This document shows, one piece after another, positions 36,242 through 50,877 of a DNA stretch of 64,000 nucleotides. The stretch's first letter is position 1. Each line of letters begins with the position of its first letter. The notes under the pieces are model-generated. The model saw nothing but the letters and a program-made list of their open reading frames with translations, searched no databases and was not told where the DNA came from. The position numbers and the translations under genes are program-made. The DNA is from Amia ocellicauda (lineage: Eukaryota; Chordata; Actinopteri; Amiiformes; Amiidae): assembly GCF_036373705.1 (NCBI RefSeq), contig NC_089869.1:13527676-13591675 (forward strand), written 5' to 3'.

Positions 36242-36811
36242 CTGCTTGGCTAATTGTCAAGCAAGCAATTTGTGTAAAACACAATATCACACTTTTTATC
36301 CAGGTAAAAATGTTCCTAGAATACAAATATGAGAGTATATTGTTAGCTGTTTTTTTTTGTTTTTTTTGTTTCTTGCTTATTGTTCAGTTCAAGCATGAAT
36401 TACATGTATATTTCATTGTGTGTATGTGTATATATATATATATATATAGCCTCAGCTCATTGGGGTGAGCCTTTTAAATAATAATTTGCAATGTTTGTTA
36501 CAAAGAAAGACATTCTATAAATTGTTGACCATTATAACACTAATAATGAACAAAATAAGGCTTACTGTAGAAATCCATATATGAGCACCTTACTTTCGTG
36601 CCATTTTAATCACCTAAAGAAAAAAAAACGACATCATACACATTTCAAGCCTGAATTACAACAATGAACTTTGTCAATTATCCAAATATGGTGTGTTTTG
36701 AATCCACCATTTCAAATATAAACACCGCAAACAATCCAGATTTTTTTTTTTTTTTTATCAATTTTTTTTGCTCTCTAAGACTTGGTAATCAAAATCTGCT
36801 CTCTCATACAG

Positions 36812-39800
36812 TTAAACGGCAACACTGTTTGGGATCCTGTCCGGTGAGAGGTAGTAGTAGGGAAGCTTCTTGTTCTTGTTCCTGTCCTTTATAAAGCTGG
36901 AGATCTCATCCAGTTTCTTCTGGAACTTCTCAATGGCCTTCTTCACTGGCTTCTCGATGAAATGTTCATCAGGGTACATGCCCAAGAACAACTGAAGAAA
37001 TAAAAACATAGATTTTCACTGCCAGTAAGATATTAAGTAACAGTTAAAGGTAAATCTCTAACTTTTTGAGTTTCTCACACTCTGTTTTCTGACTATACAG
37101 CAGTATCCTGGCAACACGGGAATAGCGAATTTGTAAGGATGTATTGCTAAGATACCATGCCTTGCATTAAAAGCACGTGTGGGGCTGTCTGGTCCTGAGT
37201 TCGACCTGGTCTCTGTATTATTTATTTCTTAGTCCTTGTCCAGGGCGACTTACAAAACATGTAATAGTTAAGAGATGGGGTGGTTAGCCAAGTGGCATCT
37301 TACGTTGGCTTGCTGACTTACTTCATTTTCCTGGAACTGGCTAAGGGCCCAGACAGCTCCCAGATGCCAGCAGGACCGGCCCCGGTCAGGCAGGCTCTCG
37401 ATAATGTACTCAATGGTGGTGACACCTTTCTCTGTGGGCGGGGGGCGGCGCATGGTGGGGGGAGAGTTGGGAATCCAGGAACACCAGTCGTACTGCAGGA
37501 AGAGATCATGCAAATTATATGCTTAGATCAGTTTTTTTACATTACCTTCCTTGAACATCCCCTCTCTATTTGTTACAAAAAAAATTGAAACAACTCGGTA
37601 GGTTAGAGTGTTGTTATTTTTTTTTGTTGTTATTGGGAGAATCAGAAATTATTTTTCAGTACTATTAAGGAGGTAACTTCAGTCTTCTTGGACCCAGGAA
37701 GAACAGGCTCAATATAACCTGAAATAGTGTGGAGTTGTGACCGGTATTATTACCCACTGTCCAGATGAGAGGCATTGGTATTAACTGTGTCCTGGTTTTG
37801 TCTTAACAGAACACTATTAACCTACTGCTAGTCGGTCATCTTTTGGTTTCTAATTTGAAATTACATAGTTTGCTCTGCAGTGTCTTGGGGTTGTTGAACT
37901 TTATCTTATTCAGAATCACACACCGATAGAAACCGTAGTGGTTGAGTTAATTTGTGCTTCCTGTGATGAACACTCCTTTTAGCACTTAACAGATTAAAAA
38001 TGCAGAACATGATAAATCCAGCTCTCATAGTTTTAGGTACAAATACATATTGTATTCTTACTCTGAATTTGAAGAAAATAGGCTTTTGAAACACAAGTTG
38101 TGTTAACTGCACTTCTCAGAGCATGCATTGGGGGGGTAGAGGGGAGCACGGTAGTGCTAGTGGTACAGTTCAATGATTGTAACCGTAAACTTGGAAAGTA
38201 CTTACATTATGTATTTAAAAATATTGAACAGTGCTTCAATTAGAATGAATAGTTATTTTTAGATGCTAAAGTAGATTAATACTCAAAAAAATACAGTACT
38301 TCCTATTGTACACACTACTCCTTCAGAACTGCAGAATTGTACAATAGTCACATTCACATTTATAGATGTCTGGAAATGATATGATACACCTTCATACAAA
38401 TTAACCTGATTGATTGATTTGTTTTTCATTTAATTACTTTATATGTAATGGTTATTTTTTCCTCTTTGTTGTTATTTTGATATATTTCACATAATGAATT
38501 AAGAAAATGTTAGACCCAGAGCAGTCACCTACCTGCCCAAAATTGACAGCAGCATGTTGTGCAGAAGCAGTGAAAATCACCACAGTCACATATTCAATTA
38601 GCTTCTCTCGGGTTTTAATAGTCTTGGGAAACTCTGACAAACATATGTATAAATGAGAAGGGAAAAAGAAACATATTGATATAACAATTTCTTAATCGCA
38701 CTGTCCTGCTGTGGGTGTTCTGTGATTCATCTCTTGTTTGAATCTTGTTCTGATTCTGACCTTTTAATGTTTGACAAATTCATTATAAAGTTATAACTAT
38801 AATTATAAAAATATAATTGAAATATGTTAGAGCTCAAGTTGAAGGTAAACAGGAATGAGCTGTGGCCTTCCACTACCACAAATGAAGATCACCAAAGATT
38901 ACCACTAAATAGTCTGTGAAAGACGTGTCAGGATTGACTACTGGGATATTTATTGGGTAAGCAGGGTAGTCCTGCTCAGGTCTCAATGAGTTTTTGTTAT
39001 TTAGCCTGCAGGGTTCAACAGGGGGATGCTGTTTATTCTAATTTTGCAAAAGACTTTTCAATAGCCAAGTAAGACATTTAAATTGAAATGCACTGTTTTC
39101 AACGTCTCTGTTGAAATGCTCCCTATTCATACAATGTATGTTAAAATATAATATCAGTCCCTGACCCACACGGCAGCAAAGCTATTGTCAGCTGGACTGG
39201 AGCCCCTTTCTAACTCCAACAAACAAACCCAGCTTGATTTAGAGGAAGTCAACTTCTGACTGAAAATAGAGGAACTTTGTTTTGAAATTGCGTTTGCTGC
39301 AGAGAGGGCTTTGGATTTCCTTTACACTGTGTCATCCTCCTGTCTCTGAACTTTCTAATGTATAAAATGGCCTCTTATAAAACAAACCACATCCCATCTT
39401 ATTGTGCAATCAGGTTGCATAATACAGATTATCTCTTAATTAAAAGATGAAATTCTGTTTATATTGAATTTGTTTTAACTATATCTAGTTAAAACTTAAA
39501 GCCTATCGATGTAGATCTGTTCTTTCACAACTGAATTTTAAAGAATGATCTCTTATACAATGAGATAAAAATATATGGATTTATATTCATAAAGGAATAA
39601 ATTAAACTAAAAACCAACCTGAATATTCATTGTCCTGCATCCCAAAGACGCACACATCTTTAACAAAGGCTTGGATCTCTTCATCCTTCTGTACCATTTC
39701 ATCGCTTTTGTAGTACATATTCACAACCTCTTCCACAAAGCTGTAGAGAGAACATCACATGTTTTTTTTCAAGCATATCTTTTACAACTTCACAATAAAA

Positions 39801-40922
39801 AAATATCAGACCTAAAAATAAGAGCAGCTATGTAAAGGGTTGTCATGATAATTGTTGGTGTAATGTTCTTCAATTTCAGTTAGGGGAGGGCAGTATACCG
39901 TTATGAATGTGAATACGTTGTGAATACTATATTGTGGATATCGTGATAAATTAATTAATTAAAAATACATTTAGGCCTATATTGTCAAGTCAAGTCAAGT
40001 GATAATTACATATTTTTTGCTTTTACTATAAATATACTGAAGCAAAACCAAAAACACACTCTCTCTGGTAGTCTATTTATGTGCCTCCCCCCCACCCATT
40101 TTTTTTTACCAATAGGGGAATTTGGAATTTGGAGAGAAGTCTCTGGCAACCCTGTTCATCACCCACAATGGACAATAAGACAATAAGATCAACAAGTAGT
40201 GAAAACACAATTTATAGTCACCAAAGCCACAATATATCATAAGCTGTGCTAAAACAAATAGCGCTATAATAATCGTATAACAGATACAGTACATATTCAC
40301 TTACAAATTACATAAATAAAAGGTAAATAGCACTATGAATACCCATGGCAGTTGTCTGTTTTTCAACTCTTTAATCTCAAGTTATATCGATAACTCCAGC
40401 TACATGCCTGTAAGCAGACTTCCTAAAGAAAACTACCAAGCCTAGAATTCATTGTTCTGTCGGCATGTTTACATTGCACATATTTTCATCATTGTGCGTA
40501 GAATCTGTGCAGAATATGACCATTAACCCATTACACTGTGCCCTATTATTTTTGGATCATCCAGCATTCGAGAAATTGTATTTTTATCAAAACTACAAAA
40601 TATGCAGACGGCTTTTAAGAAATTTGAGATCGGAGGCTTCTTCATACATTTTGGGTATTTCTAGCCTGAGCTACAGATGTGCGAAATCACCCATTTCTCA
40701 AAGTGTACAGGACTAATTTGCATATGCCTGCATTTTTATTTTTTTACTCAGTCGATTAACCCTTTATAATACGAAAGGCCAGAATTTTTTCTTTCATTTG
40801 ATAGAAGAAATGCATGGCACAAGGTATCAAGGGGCAACACACAAATAAAGAGGAAAATAACAGGAAAAATGGGGCAGAGTGTAAAGGGTTTTTAAGCCCA
40901 TGAATGCTCAGACATTATTTAA

Positions 40923-40971
<49 letters not shown>

Positions 40972-43900
40972 ATTACTATTATTTCAAGGCCTCTTTTTTG
41001 TATATCGTGATATCATATCATTATTGTCCAGATTGTGGAAAAAAACTGATCTGATTTCAGTTAATACCATTTCTCTGAGTTACCTCGGCTCCTATGAAAT
41101 TTCTCGTGATCATACTAATTAATGCCTAAACTGATCCTTAATGAAATACCATTAAGAAAACAATGTTAATCAAGGTTTTAAAATATCAATGTTTGGAAAT
41201 TTGGATTATAATAATACCTTAGTGGTGCTCAAATACAAAATAAAAACATGTTTGTTTGTTTGTTTGTTTAAAACATTTTTAAGACCACATAATTTGCCTG
41301 GTGCAGAAACTAGCAGTTTTTAAAAGCATGATACTCTACCTCAAGGTGGCCTCCCAGACTTTTAACCCATCATCTCTGTAAAAATAATAGGGGATATCTT
41401 CCTGGCTTTCCAACCCTCTCATTTTTATGGATTCAGGAAAACACATGGATGTGTACGTGAATTCCTTCATGGAGCGCTGTACTAACTGAACGTGGCCCCC
41501 TCCACCTGTTGCGTTGGCCTACAATGTAAACAAACAGGTTGTATTTTTGGGCCCTACCATTTTCATCCAATTAATGATTTAATGGTGAGGAACATATGAC
41601 AGAAAAGGGACAATACTTTTTTTATTATTATTTCAGAAATTAACCATTAAAATGTCTCAGGCTTTATTTTTTGCTGAATAACACATTGGTGGTAGAGAAG
41701 CTGGTGAAATTAATTAAACCTAAAACAATCAGCAAATGCAGGAACAGATATTCAGTTTGTTTGAAAGTTATGTTGTGTTTGGTGTGGTTAGCCTTTCAAG
41801 TGACTATTTCAGTTCAGTTGTAATTGTATAAAGAGCTACAAATGTGTGATAGATGTGGTATTTCTTATCTCAGTCTGGTCCAAGAGCATTAAAGCCTTTG
41901 ATGATTACTTTGATGATTACCCAGTAAATGTTTCAAAGGTATGGTTTTAAACTGGCATAATCATTATTAAACAGTTAGGATTTGTTTTTACCATTTAAAG
42001 GGGGTATACTCAGTTGTCATAGTGGCCAGCTGGCTAATGGAAGACAAACATAGGCGGGTGTGTAGTAACCGTGAATTAATTAGCACGGACAAAAGCACCA
42101 TATACACCATATACAGTGAGGGAAAAAAGTATTTGATCCCCTGCTGATTTTGTACGTTTGCCCACTGACAAAGAAATGATCAGTCTATCATTTTAATGGT
42201 AGGTGTATTTTAACACTGAGAGACAGAATAACAACAAAAATATCCAGAAAAACACATGTCAAAAAAGTTATAAATTGATTTGCATGTTAATGAGGGAAAT
42301 AAGTATTTGATCCCCTATCAATCAGCAAGATTTCTGGCTCCCAGGTGTCTTTTATACAGGTAACGAGCTGAGATTAGGAGCACTCTCTTAAAGGGAGTGT
42401 TCCTAATCTCAGCTCGTTACCTGTATAAACGACACCTGTCCACAGAAGCAATCAATCAATCAGATTCCAAACTCTCCACCATGGCCAAGACCAAAGAGCT
42501 GTCCAAGGATGTCAGGGACAAGACTGTAGACCTACACAAGGCTGGAATGGGCTACAAGACCATCGCCAAGCAGCTTGGTGAGAAGGTGACAACAGCTGGT
42601 GTGATTATTCGCAAATGGAAGAAACACAAAATAACTGTCAGTCTCCCTCGGTCTGGGGCTCCATGCAAGATCTCACCTCGTGGAGTTTCAATGATCATGA
42701 GAACGGTGAGGAATCAGCCCAGAACTACACGGGAGGATCTTGTTAATGATCTCAAGGCAGCTGGGACCATAGTCACCAAGAAAACAATTGGTAACACTAC
42801 ACCGTGAAGGACTGAAATCCTGCAGCGCCCGCAAGGTCCCCCTGCTCAAGAAAGCACATGTACAGGCCCGTCTGAAGTTTGCCAGTGAACATCTGAATGA
42901 TTCAGAGGAGAACTGGGTGAAAGTGTTGTGGTCAGATGAGACCAAAATCGAGCTCTTTGGCATCAACTCAACTCGCCGTGTTTGGAGGAGCAGGAATGAC
43001 CCCAAGAACACCATCCCCACCGTCAAACATGGAGGTGGAAACATTATGCTTTGGGGGTGTTTTTCTGTTAAGGGGACAGGACAACTGCACCGCATCAAAG
43101 GGACGATGGACGGGGCCATGTACCGTCAAATCTTGGGTGAGAACCTCCTTTCCTCAGTCAGGGCATTGAAAATGGGTCGTGGATGGGTATTCCAGCATGA
43201 CAATGACCCAAAACACACAGCCAAGGCAACAAAGGTGCTGGATGTTTTTCCCTTTTCACACCATTCTTTGTAAACCCTAGAAATGATTGTGCGTGAAAAT
43301 CCCAGTAACTGAGCAGATTGTGAAATACTCAGACCGGCCCGTCTGGCACCAACAACCATGCCACGCTCAAAATTGCTTAAATCACCTTTCTTTCCCATTC
43401 AGACATTCAGTTTGGAGTTCAGGAGATTGTCTTGACCAGGACCACACCCCTAAATGCATTGAAGCAACTGCCATGTGATGGGTTGGTTAGATAATTGCAT
43501 TAATGAGAAATTGAATATTTGTTCCTAATAATCCTTTAGGTGAGTGTATAGTACTGTGCAAAAGTTGTAAGCAGGTGTGAAAACATGCTATAAAATAAGA
43601 ATGCTTTCAAAAATAGACATGTTAATAGATTATATGTATCAGTTAACTAAATGCAAAGTGAGCAAACGGAAGAAATATCTACATCAAATCAGTATTTGGT
43701 GTGACCACCCTTTGCCTTCAAAACAACATAAAAACTTCTACACAGTACTGTATATCATCAACAATGAATTTAAAAATGTAAAAGTAGTTGCCATTTGCTA
43801 AACATCAACGAGGCAGTACTCACCTTATCAAAGAGCCCACACTCGCAGATAAGCTGCTCTCGAGCCTTTGTATTAATCGCAATTGTGAAGCGCACATGGG

Positions 43901-46900
43901 GAAGGAGCAGCTGTGAAGTGAAGACAGACACTGAAATGTTAAACAACAGGTTTTTTTTAAGCTGTTATATCACAGAGGAATTTAAATTTTTACTGAAAGT
44001 ATTTTTTTAAAGATCTATTTAAGAATGAATTGCTTAGATGCCAGTAAAGAGAAGCACATTAGCCTAGTCATTGGGACCAGACAGCCATCAATACAGAGAG
44101 AGAATAGTGAATTACTTTACAGTCTGGGGTCACTAGACTATGAGGTTAAAGTCCGGTTGACCGTGTTCAAATCGCACCTTGAAGATGGGGTGGACAGCTG
44201 GAAGTTGGCGAAACATGGCAATCCCAAAAACCTCTGAAATCAGATGTGTCCGCAGGAGATGAGTGACAGTTTGGTGAATGTGGAAGTCGGAAGATCGCAC
44301 CCATATTTTTGCCAGAATCCAATCGTATTTTGCATCACTTGGCAAAAAAATTGGATTGTCGTCTCCTGGGGTTTGACCCAGCTGTTAAAAAGAATTGGCA
44401 TGGCTTTTTAATATTCTCCACATAAATATATATATTTGATTTCCCCCCTGAAAATACAGATTTGTCTTTAAAATAAGTTTTAAGATGTCTTATTACTGTT
44501 GTTACTTATAACTTGAAACCTCAATTAGGAATATTAGTTAGGGTAAGTGTACCTATTAAGCCCAGCAAAATCTAAGTTGAGACATTTTAAAGACATGATT
44601 CACTGGCTTCTGGAAGAGAAGTGATGAGAAAATGAAGGATGAATCTCTCATGTGAAGTTATATTACTCAACTTTTATATTTTCAAAATAAAAAAATACAT
44701 ATATTAGTGGAAAGTTCTGACTGGGCTTAATGGGTACCCGATGTACCAAATAAGCCCACAACATGAGTTTTGTCAATACATCTATTTTAATTAATACATT
44801 AAAAGTTCAAAAACATTTGAATTTGAAAGTGTTAACTGTTAAAATCAAATAAAAAAGTAAAGTGGCACACACCATTTCAAATGGCCATTTGAGCAATTCT
44901 TGGGGAGATGTGGGGGGCATGGCCATCAAGAATGAGGATCCTTGGAGAGCTCATGTCTTTTTACATACACAGTCTATGTAAGTGGGCTTAAAAGGAGCAC
45001 ACTGGGCTTAATTGGAACAACAGTAGAATTTGGTAAAAAAAATAAAAAAAAACATTGTATACATCTCTATGGATTATGTATTTGGAAAACAATTGTTTGG
45101 GCTATAAATAAATACTGTAGACTACAACATTATGCAAAATGTAATATTCATCTTATTTTCATTTACATTCTACTCCGAAGCACTGTTTTTTGTGGTACTG
45201 TACCATTAAAGCCTACCTTGGAAAACTATGAATTTTACAAAAACTATAGATATGTACTACTATTCAAGGTTCATTTAAGATAAATATAGGACAAAATGCA
45301 TTGGAAAATGCAAGCCAGTAATACTAGTCATTGATATTGGTGTTGTACACAACTTATGTCCCTAACATGTTGACTGTGACATGTGGTACATCGTGAACTC
45401 TCTAAACCAATCTTTTGATTTAGCTAGAAACTTAAAACATGTTTAAAAAATGTTTTTCTGGGGTCCCCTGCACAGCAAAGTTTTTTCTTCACTTTCAAAA
45501 TGGCTACTAGGAAGTGACAGCACTTGATGAACCATGGGCCAGATTAAATCAAAACTTTGACCCATCTACTAATAGAAAACTACAGAACTGTACTCAGTTG
45601 CCGCTTCATTTTCACTTTCTTCTAATCATAAATGTAATCGCTATCATGTACAGATTTGTAGTTTTCTATTAGCAGGTGGGTCAAAATTTTGATTTAATCT
45701 GGCCCCATATCTTAATAAATATACATCTGATTGGCTTAAAATAAAAACTGGGATGGAAATAAATGCATGCATTGGTGGAGATATCAAGCAGCAGAACATA
45801 GCATACTTTTTCTTTTTTATTTGAGTCAAACATGGTAGTGGGCTTAATAGGTACACTTATCCTATGATCCCAATAATTCATTGTTGATCTGTAATTCTTA
45901 ATTTAGCACTGGTAATGCTGTCATTGATGTAGGCTACACATTTTCATGAGCATACTATACACATTGTAAAATAGTCTTCCCATGGTGCAGGAATGTACAT
46001 ACCTGAATAGCAATTGGAAGCATTTTGTTCTGTAAATTATTGTACAGAAGGCAAATGGGGGCTGCCAAATACTGAATGGTGCATGGATCGGTACAGTTTG
46101 CAGAAACACCATCTAGAAGTTCATAGTCTGCAATAAAAATATTGCCATTCTGCAAAGGAAATATTTAAATAGAACAAGGTCAATGTTTCCATGCAATTGC
46201 AAATCACAGACAATGTATATAAAAATGCTTTATGATCCATGGAGTGCTGAATGTTAGAAATTTTATGTCACATTGGCTTTTTTAATTGCATACTTCAGAT
46301 TTAGTTTTAGACTGTGTTCATTTAAATGCAGGCATTAATAACCAATGTGAGCCTATTTCTGCTTCTTGAGCTGAACTGTGGGGGCTATTTGTTAGTAACA
46401 TGTGGTTGCAATGGATTCCACCTAAGTGGTTAAAGAAAGGCACCTTCATTACAGGATGTTTCTCACGCTTTGGTATAAAATAAGATTTGTGATTGTGTGT
46501 GTGGCAAAGTGTTTCACTGTCCTGGTCCAAGGGACTAACTGTGTATTCTGGTTTTGTTCCAACTAAACATTTAATTGGGAAGGCTTCACTCACTCATTTG
46601 ACCGTTTTCTCAGTTACATATTTTTTGCCCTTGGTCCAATGTTTCAAACATACTCCACTATAAGTGTGCTTTTGTCGAGACATTGATCAAACATAACATC
46701 AAACATGTTCAGTCAGTCCTCCACTTCAATTAATGTTTGCTCCTTAAAAACTGTATAATTTACTCTTAAGTTACCAGTTCATGATGCTCAAACACAAACT
46801 TTAATAATTTCACTGACACACTATAAAGATGATCTGTGTGTATGTATATGTATATTTGCAATCTGGTAGTCATGTACAATTACAAGAAAACATAAGTACT

Positions 46901-49900
46901 ATATAAGTGCATGATCATCCAAGCAACCACACTAGAGTGAGGGAAAGGAAATAGTTGATGAAGAAAATGCTTTTGATCTGTTTACTGTGCTAATATTTTG
47001 TTCATGTTTGAAGTCATCAGTGTGAACTGTTTAATTTATTTATCTTCCACCATCTGACTGGAGAAGTTCAAATACATGTAATATGGAAAGGGTCTCCCTG
47101 CCCACTCAACCAGAGGTGGAAGGTTCTGCATAAGGCCATGCTCAGTTTTCAATTTACTGCCTTTTTTTCTTACACACTTACCTTTATTTCCTCCTCCAGA
47201 GTGAGGTTTCTCTCCAGGCAGAACTCCACCATCTCGTGGGTGACTGGAAACTTTTTGGGCAGCTCAGTACATTTCTTTATCATGACAGGATTGCAGCCAT
47301 TCAGGAACTGATAGCCAAGCATGAAATCCTCCTGCCAGTGCTGCATGACATACTCTACAAAAGTGAGAGAAATATCAAGATCTATAATTTACCAAAGCAG
47401 GGTTAACTTCACTTTAAAAGCTGTCAATTCATATTTTTGGTAAGACTTAATTTACAAGTACCGGGAGTTGACTCGTTATAAACATATGCTATATTAAGCA
47501 TTGATGCCTTGGGATAAATAATATTGCTGATGGACTTGCAAACTTAGAAAGTCTGTTTATTTAATAGTTTATTGTGTATATTTGGAAAGAAACTAAATTG
47601 CGACATCTGATGAGAATAGAAATAGTGAATGTGAAATAAATATATATAGAACTCAGTTTGACTGCAGATTCAGGTCATTCTTGTAAATGAAAATAAACCT
47701 TCTTCTTAACCACCGTATAATCTACATTGACCATCTTGCATACAGCAATGGATACACCCCACAGTTTAAAGAGGAAGTCACTAATTGTTAGTCAAAAATG
47801 GAATCCAAATACATAAGAATGGGCTTAACCCGTAAACGTCTTGTATTTCCTGTGAATTTGAATGTTGATCACATCAGAGGTATGATTAGTGCTGGCATTT
47901 AGGTCCCAATACTAGTCTGGATTTCTAGAGTAACCTATATGATTCAGAAACTCTTCTTGTGGTTTTTAGCTAAAATTCACCCTGATGTTACATCAATTAA
48001 TGCAAAGGGTAACCAATATATTTTCAATGAACTCTGAATGCAATTACCATTTTGCTGGATAAGTTAAATGGTTCTACCCCTGTGCACCAACAGTTTTCAC
48101 ATACACAAATAGTGGTTTGCAAGATGATGTTATCTATAGCTCATATTGTAGTACAGGGCTGTTCTCATTTGTTTCTCACAGTTGTACTTACAGATGCACA
48201 AAAGGTGTTTGAAAAGTCTGAATTGCTCCCTGTTAACGAGCAGTAAGTTTCAAGAATATCCATAGTGTTATAAAATCTCTTCTCTGATTATAGTTGGTCT
48301 AATCAAACTAAGGATGCATGTACAGAAGGATTTGAAATAAGGCTGTAAGAACTGCTTGAGTAACTTGAGCATTTAGTGATCTGCAGGTGAAAAAGCCTGC
48401 TAAGACTCTTCGTCACGATGCCACCCACATGAAGACAACTGTCAAGCAATTACGTATTTTCTGACAAATTGTAGAGTTTGTTTTAGTGGCTAAATAAAGT
48501 AATGACTCTGATGTGAATGTGACACTGTGTTACTTCAGTTTTTAAGTATGAGTCATGAAGTAGAGTGGGAGAGGAAGGGGCCATGACAAGGTGATAGATA
48601 ATGCAAGCAGACCTTCCACTTGATGACTTCACGTGTTAGACATTAGACCTCAACATTTCATAGTTTTTCTGAGGAAAGTACTTGAGGGGGCATTTCCAAG
48701 AAAAGGATGTTGTTTTATTGTAAATCTTAAAAATATCATCTTGTCACTAGCTTAAGAGCAACATCTGCCACTTCCACTAAGGGTGTTTGCTTAACAAAAA
48801 CCTTGCAGATTAATAACCTCTCTTGTGGGAGAATTTCTCTGAGCCTCATTTGATCCTTCAACTCAGGGAATACAGAAGTGAGAATCCGCTTTCCATTTCC
48901 TTTCTGGATAATGGATATCTCAGTTATGACACTATCAGGTCATCTCATAGTCTGAATGTGAGCCAGTTGCCCCCAGGCTGTAAAGTTCATGTTGCACCCT
49001 GAGGAGAGCCTTTACTAAACAAGACTCAGCAGACACTTCAGAAAAAACAATAAAATAACCAATCAAGATCAGCATTCAAAGTTAAGGCCATGTTTTCCTC
49101 ACCTGAGATTGTGTTACTGATCCTCACAAAGATCTGCTCAAAGTCTGCAAAGTCACTCCAAGATGACTGGAACATGTGCATGAACCGATTGACATAGAGG
49201 TTCTCAATCCTGGGGAAATTCAAAGCAGATTGGTTATTTTAGCAGGCTGGAATTAATGCATTTGCTATTACTGTGAGCTCACAATTCTCTGAAAATGTTT
49301 TGTGGAGTCATTAATATTGGAATAAAGCCATGATTTATCACATCCTAAGATGGGAAGCCTTAGGGTACATTTTATATTTTAAAGTAGTTTTTCCATTCTA
49401 ATAGATAATACCTGCAGTCTTTTATTATTTTCATAATTATATATTTTCATATTTTGTAGCTAATGGATATTCTGTGGCTGCTATTTTTATCTGTGGCTGC
49501 AGACTCTTACCTAAGTTTTTATTTTTGTGTAGAAAATGTACCATCGAGTTGAAATTCATTACAGGAAGTGAAAACCAACAATTGGTAGTTAACACTGGCA
49601 ATACATTGTGATAGATAGCCGTTACAAAAGAGATATCTGTAGACCTGGCAGAGAAATTGGCCTCAAAATGATGTGCAATAAAAAGCAAATACTGTATGTA
49701 TATTCTGTGCATCTTAATAAGGCATGACAATTTTATGTTATGTGATTTGTAGTCCAAAAGCAGTTATATTGGAAATGTGTCAAAGCAAATACTAAAAGCT
49801 TCAAGGTGTCTGTCACAGTCACACTTTTTATTTTTGCCAATTAATCAGATGCAAGAATTAGCTGAAATAGAGCAAAACTGTTTTTGCTCTCTCTCTCTCC

Positions 49901-50877
49901 CTCTCACTCACTCTCTTCCAAGTCATGTCCAAACATATCCTTATTCACTAAGTCACAGAGGTCTATGCATTCCTTATTTTCAAAACCAGTAAATCTATCA
50001 CCACCAGCTGTTCTCTCTTTACTTTGCAACATATAATGCTGTATAATCTTCAATAGAGCTCTAACTGATCATTATGGATGAGAAGATGAAGTTAGTAAGT
50101 TTGTCTTCAATGCCTAAGTGTACATTTCATAAAGGGCTTGTGTTTCATTATTTGCTTAACCATACCAGTGATGATATGAGTTGATATGAATGCAAATAAG
50201 TCTTGCCATAAATACGTTTACAGAAGATGGGGGTAAATATAAGAGGTTATATTAATGACATATATATGCCTCACAGCTACACCAGTTAATTTACAGAATC
50301 CAAAATCCAGAATCCATATGAACTAAGTTTACACATTCCTGGCACAGTTTATCGTGTGTATCATGCAATTTTGTAACATCTTTTGATCTTTATCATCTTG
50401 GCTCCCTAACAATTACCACAACATGCTACCCTGAGGGGACTATCTTTTCTGACAGGATATGCGTCTGCAGATATCGTGAGCGCTCACATAATAATTTTTG
50501 GCAGATTATTGAACAAATTGAACTTTCTAAATAAATACAGCCTTAATAGATATAATATGAAAACATCTAATTTTAATTTTTATTTTTTTTAATGGGTCAT
50601 TATGCAGCAGTCCAATTTACAATACATGTACATGCATGTACCTTTTATTAGATTGTGTGGAACTTTTTGCTATTTGAGTACTATGCTATGCAAAAACGCT
50701 CTAATCCCTTTGTGTTTGTGAACTGAAAGTGTAAATCAGCGTGAAAATACTCACGCTTTTGTGTAGTTGAGGATGAAGTCCACTCCTTTTTCACTATCGA
50801 ACTGAATGTCACGGGGAAGCTCTTTGTGAGCATTGGCGTCTATGCTCATGGGGAATCCTGGGTGCCACTCTTTCCAC
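36812..50877 (-). CDS. ALOX5: ALOX5 exons 4-14: lipoxygenase catalytic domain
   Basis: Exon sizes 123, 107, 173, 147, 204, 87, 179, 122, 101, 171 and 180 nt follow the mammalian gene. Regulatory sites differ from human. The MK2 region reads [10 protein letters not shown] (Thr for Ser271). The PKA site around Ser523 is absent (MQDNEYSEFPK). The ERK-type LSP near the C-terminus is kept. The 5-LOX-specific Lys triplet reads KNK in [13 protein letters not shown]. Introns hold a piggyBac-like MITE, a chimeric Tc1 and a pogo-like element. Confidence 0.95.

Larger units (their letters stand above)
26341..36811. other. Intergenic DNA between the TIR-pseudokinase gene and ALOX5
   Basis: No protein gene of the host is supported. 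It must contain the promoter and 5' non-coding exon(s) of the TIR-pseudokinase gene near its left side, and the ALOX5 3' UTR at its right edge. Recognisable contents are a Tc1-like remnant (29350-29834), a nested Tc1 mosaic (32161-33530) and several microsatellites (35757-36450). The rest is unremarkable AT-rich sequence. Confidence 0.6.
44546..45857. mobile_element. Deleted pogo/Tigger-like DNA transposon (about 1.3 kb)
   Basis: The ends AGTGTACCTATTAAGCCC and GGGCTTAATAGGTACACT are perfect inverted repeats, flanked by TA at 44544-44545 and 45858-45859. Internal copies of the GGGCTTAAT / AATAAGCCC word recur near 44725, 44980 and 45005. A transposase remnant on the minus strand near 44.9 kb supports a pogo-type affiliation. 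A palindromic MITE is nested at its right side. It lies in an ALOX5 intron. Confidence 0.65.

Noticed and set aside
36120..36332. Open frames on both strands made of Ile-Tyr repeats
   Set aside because: They are translations of the (TA)n microsatellite.
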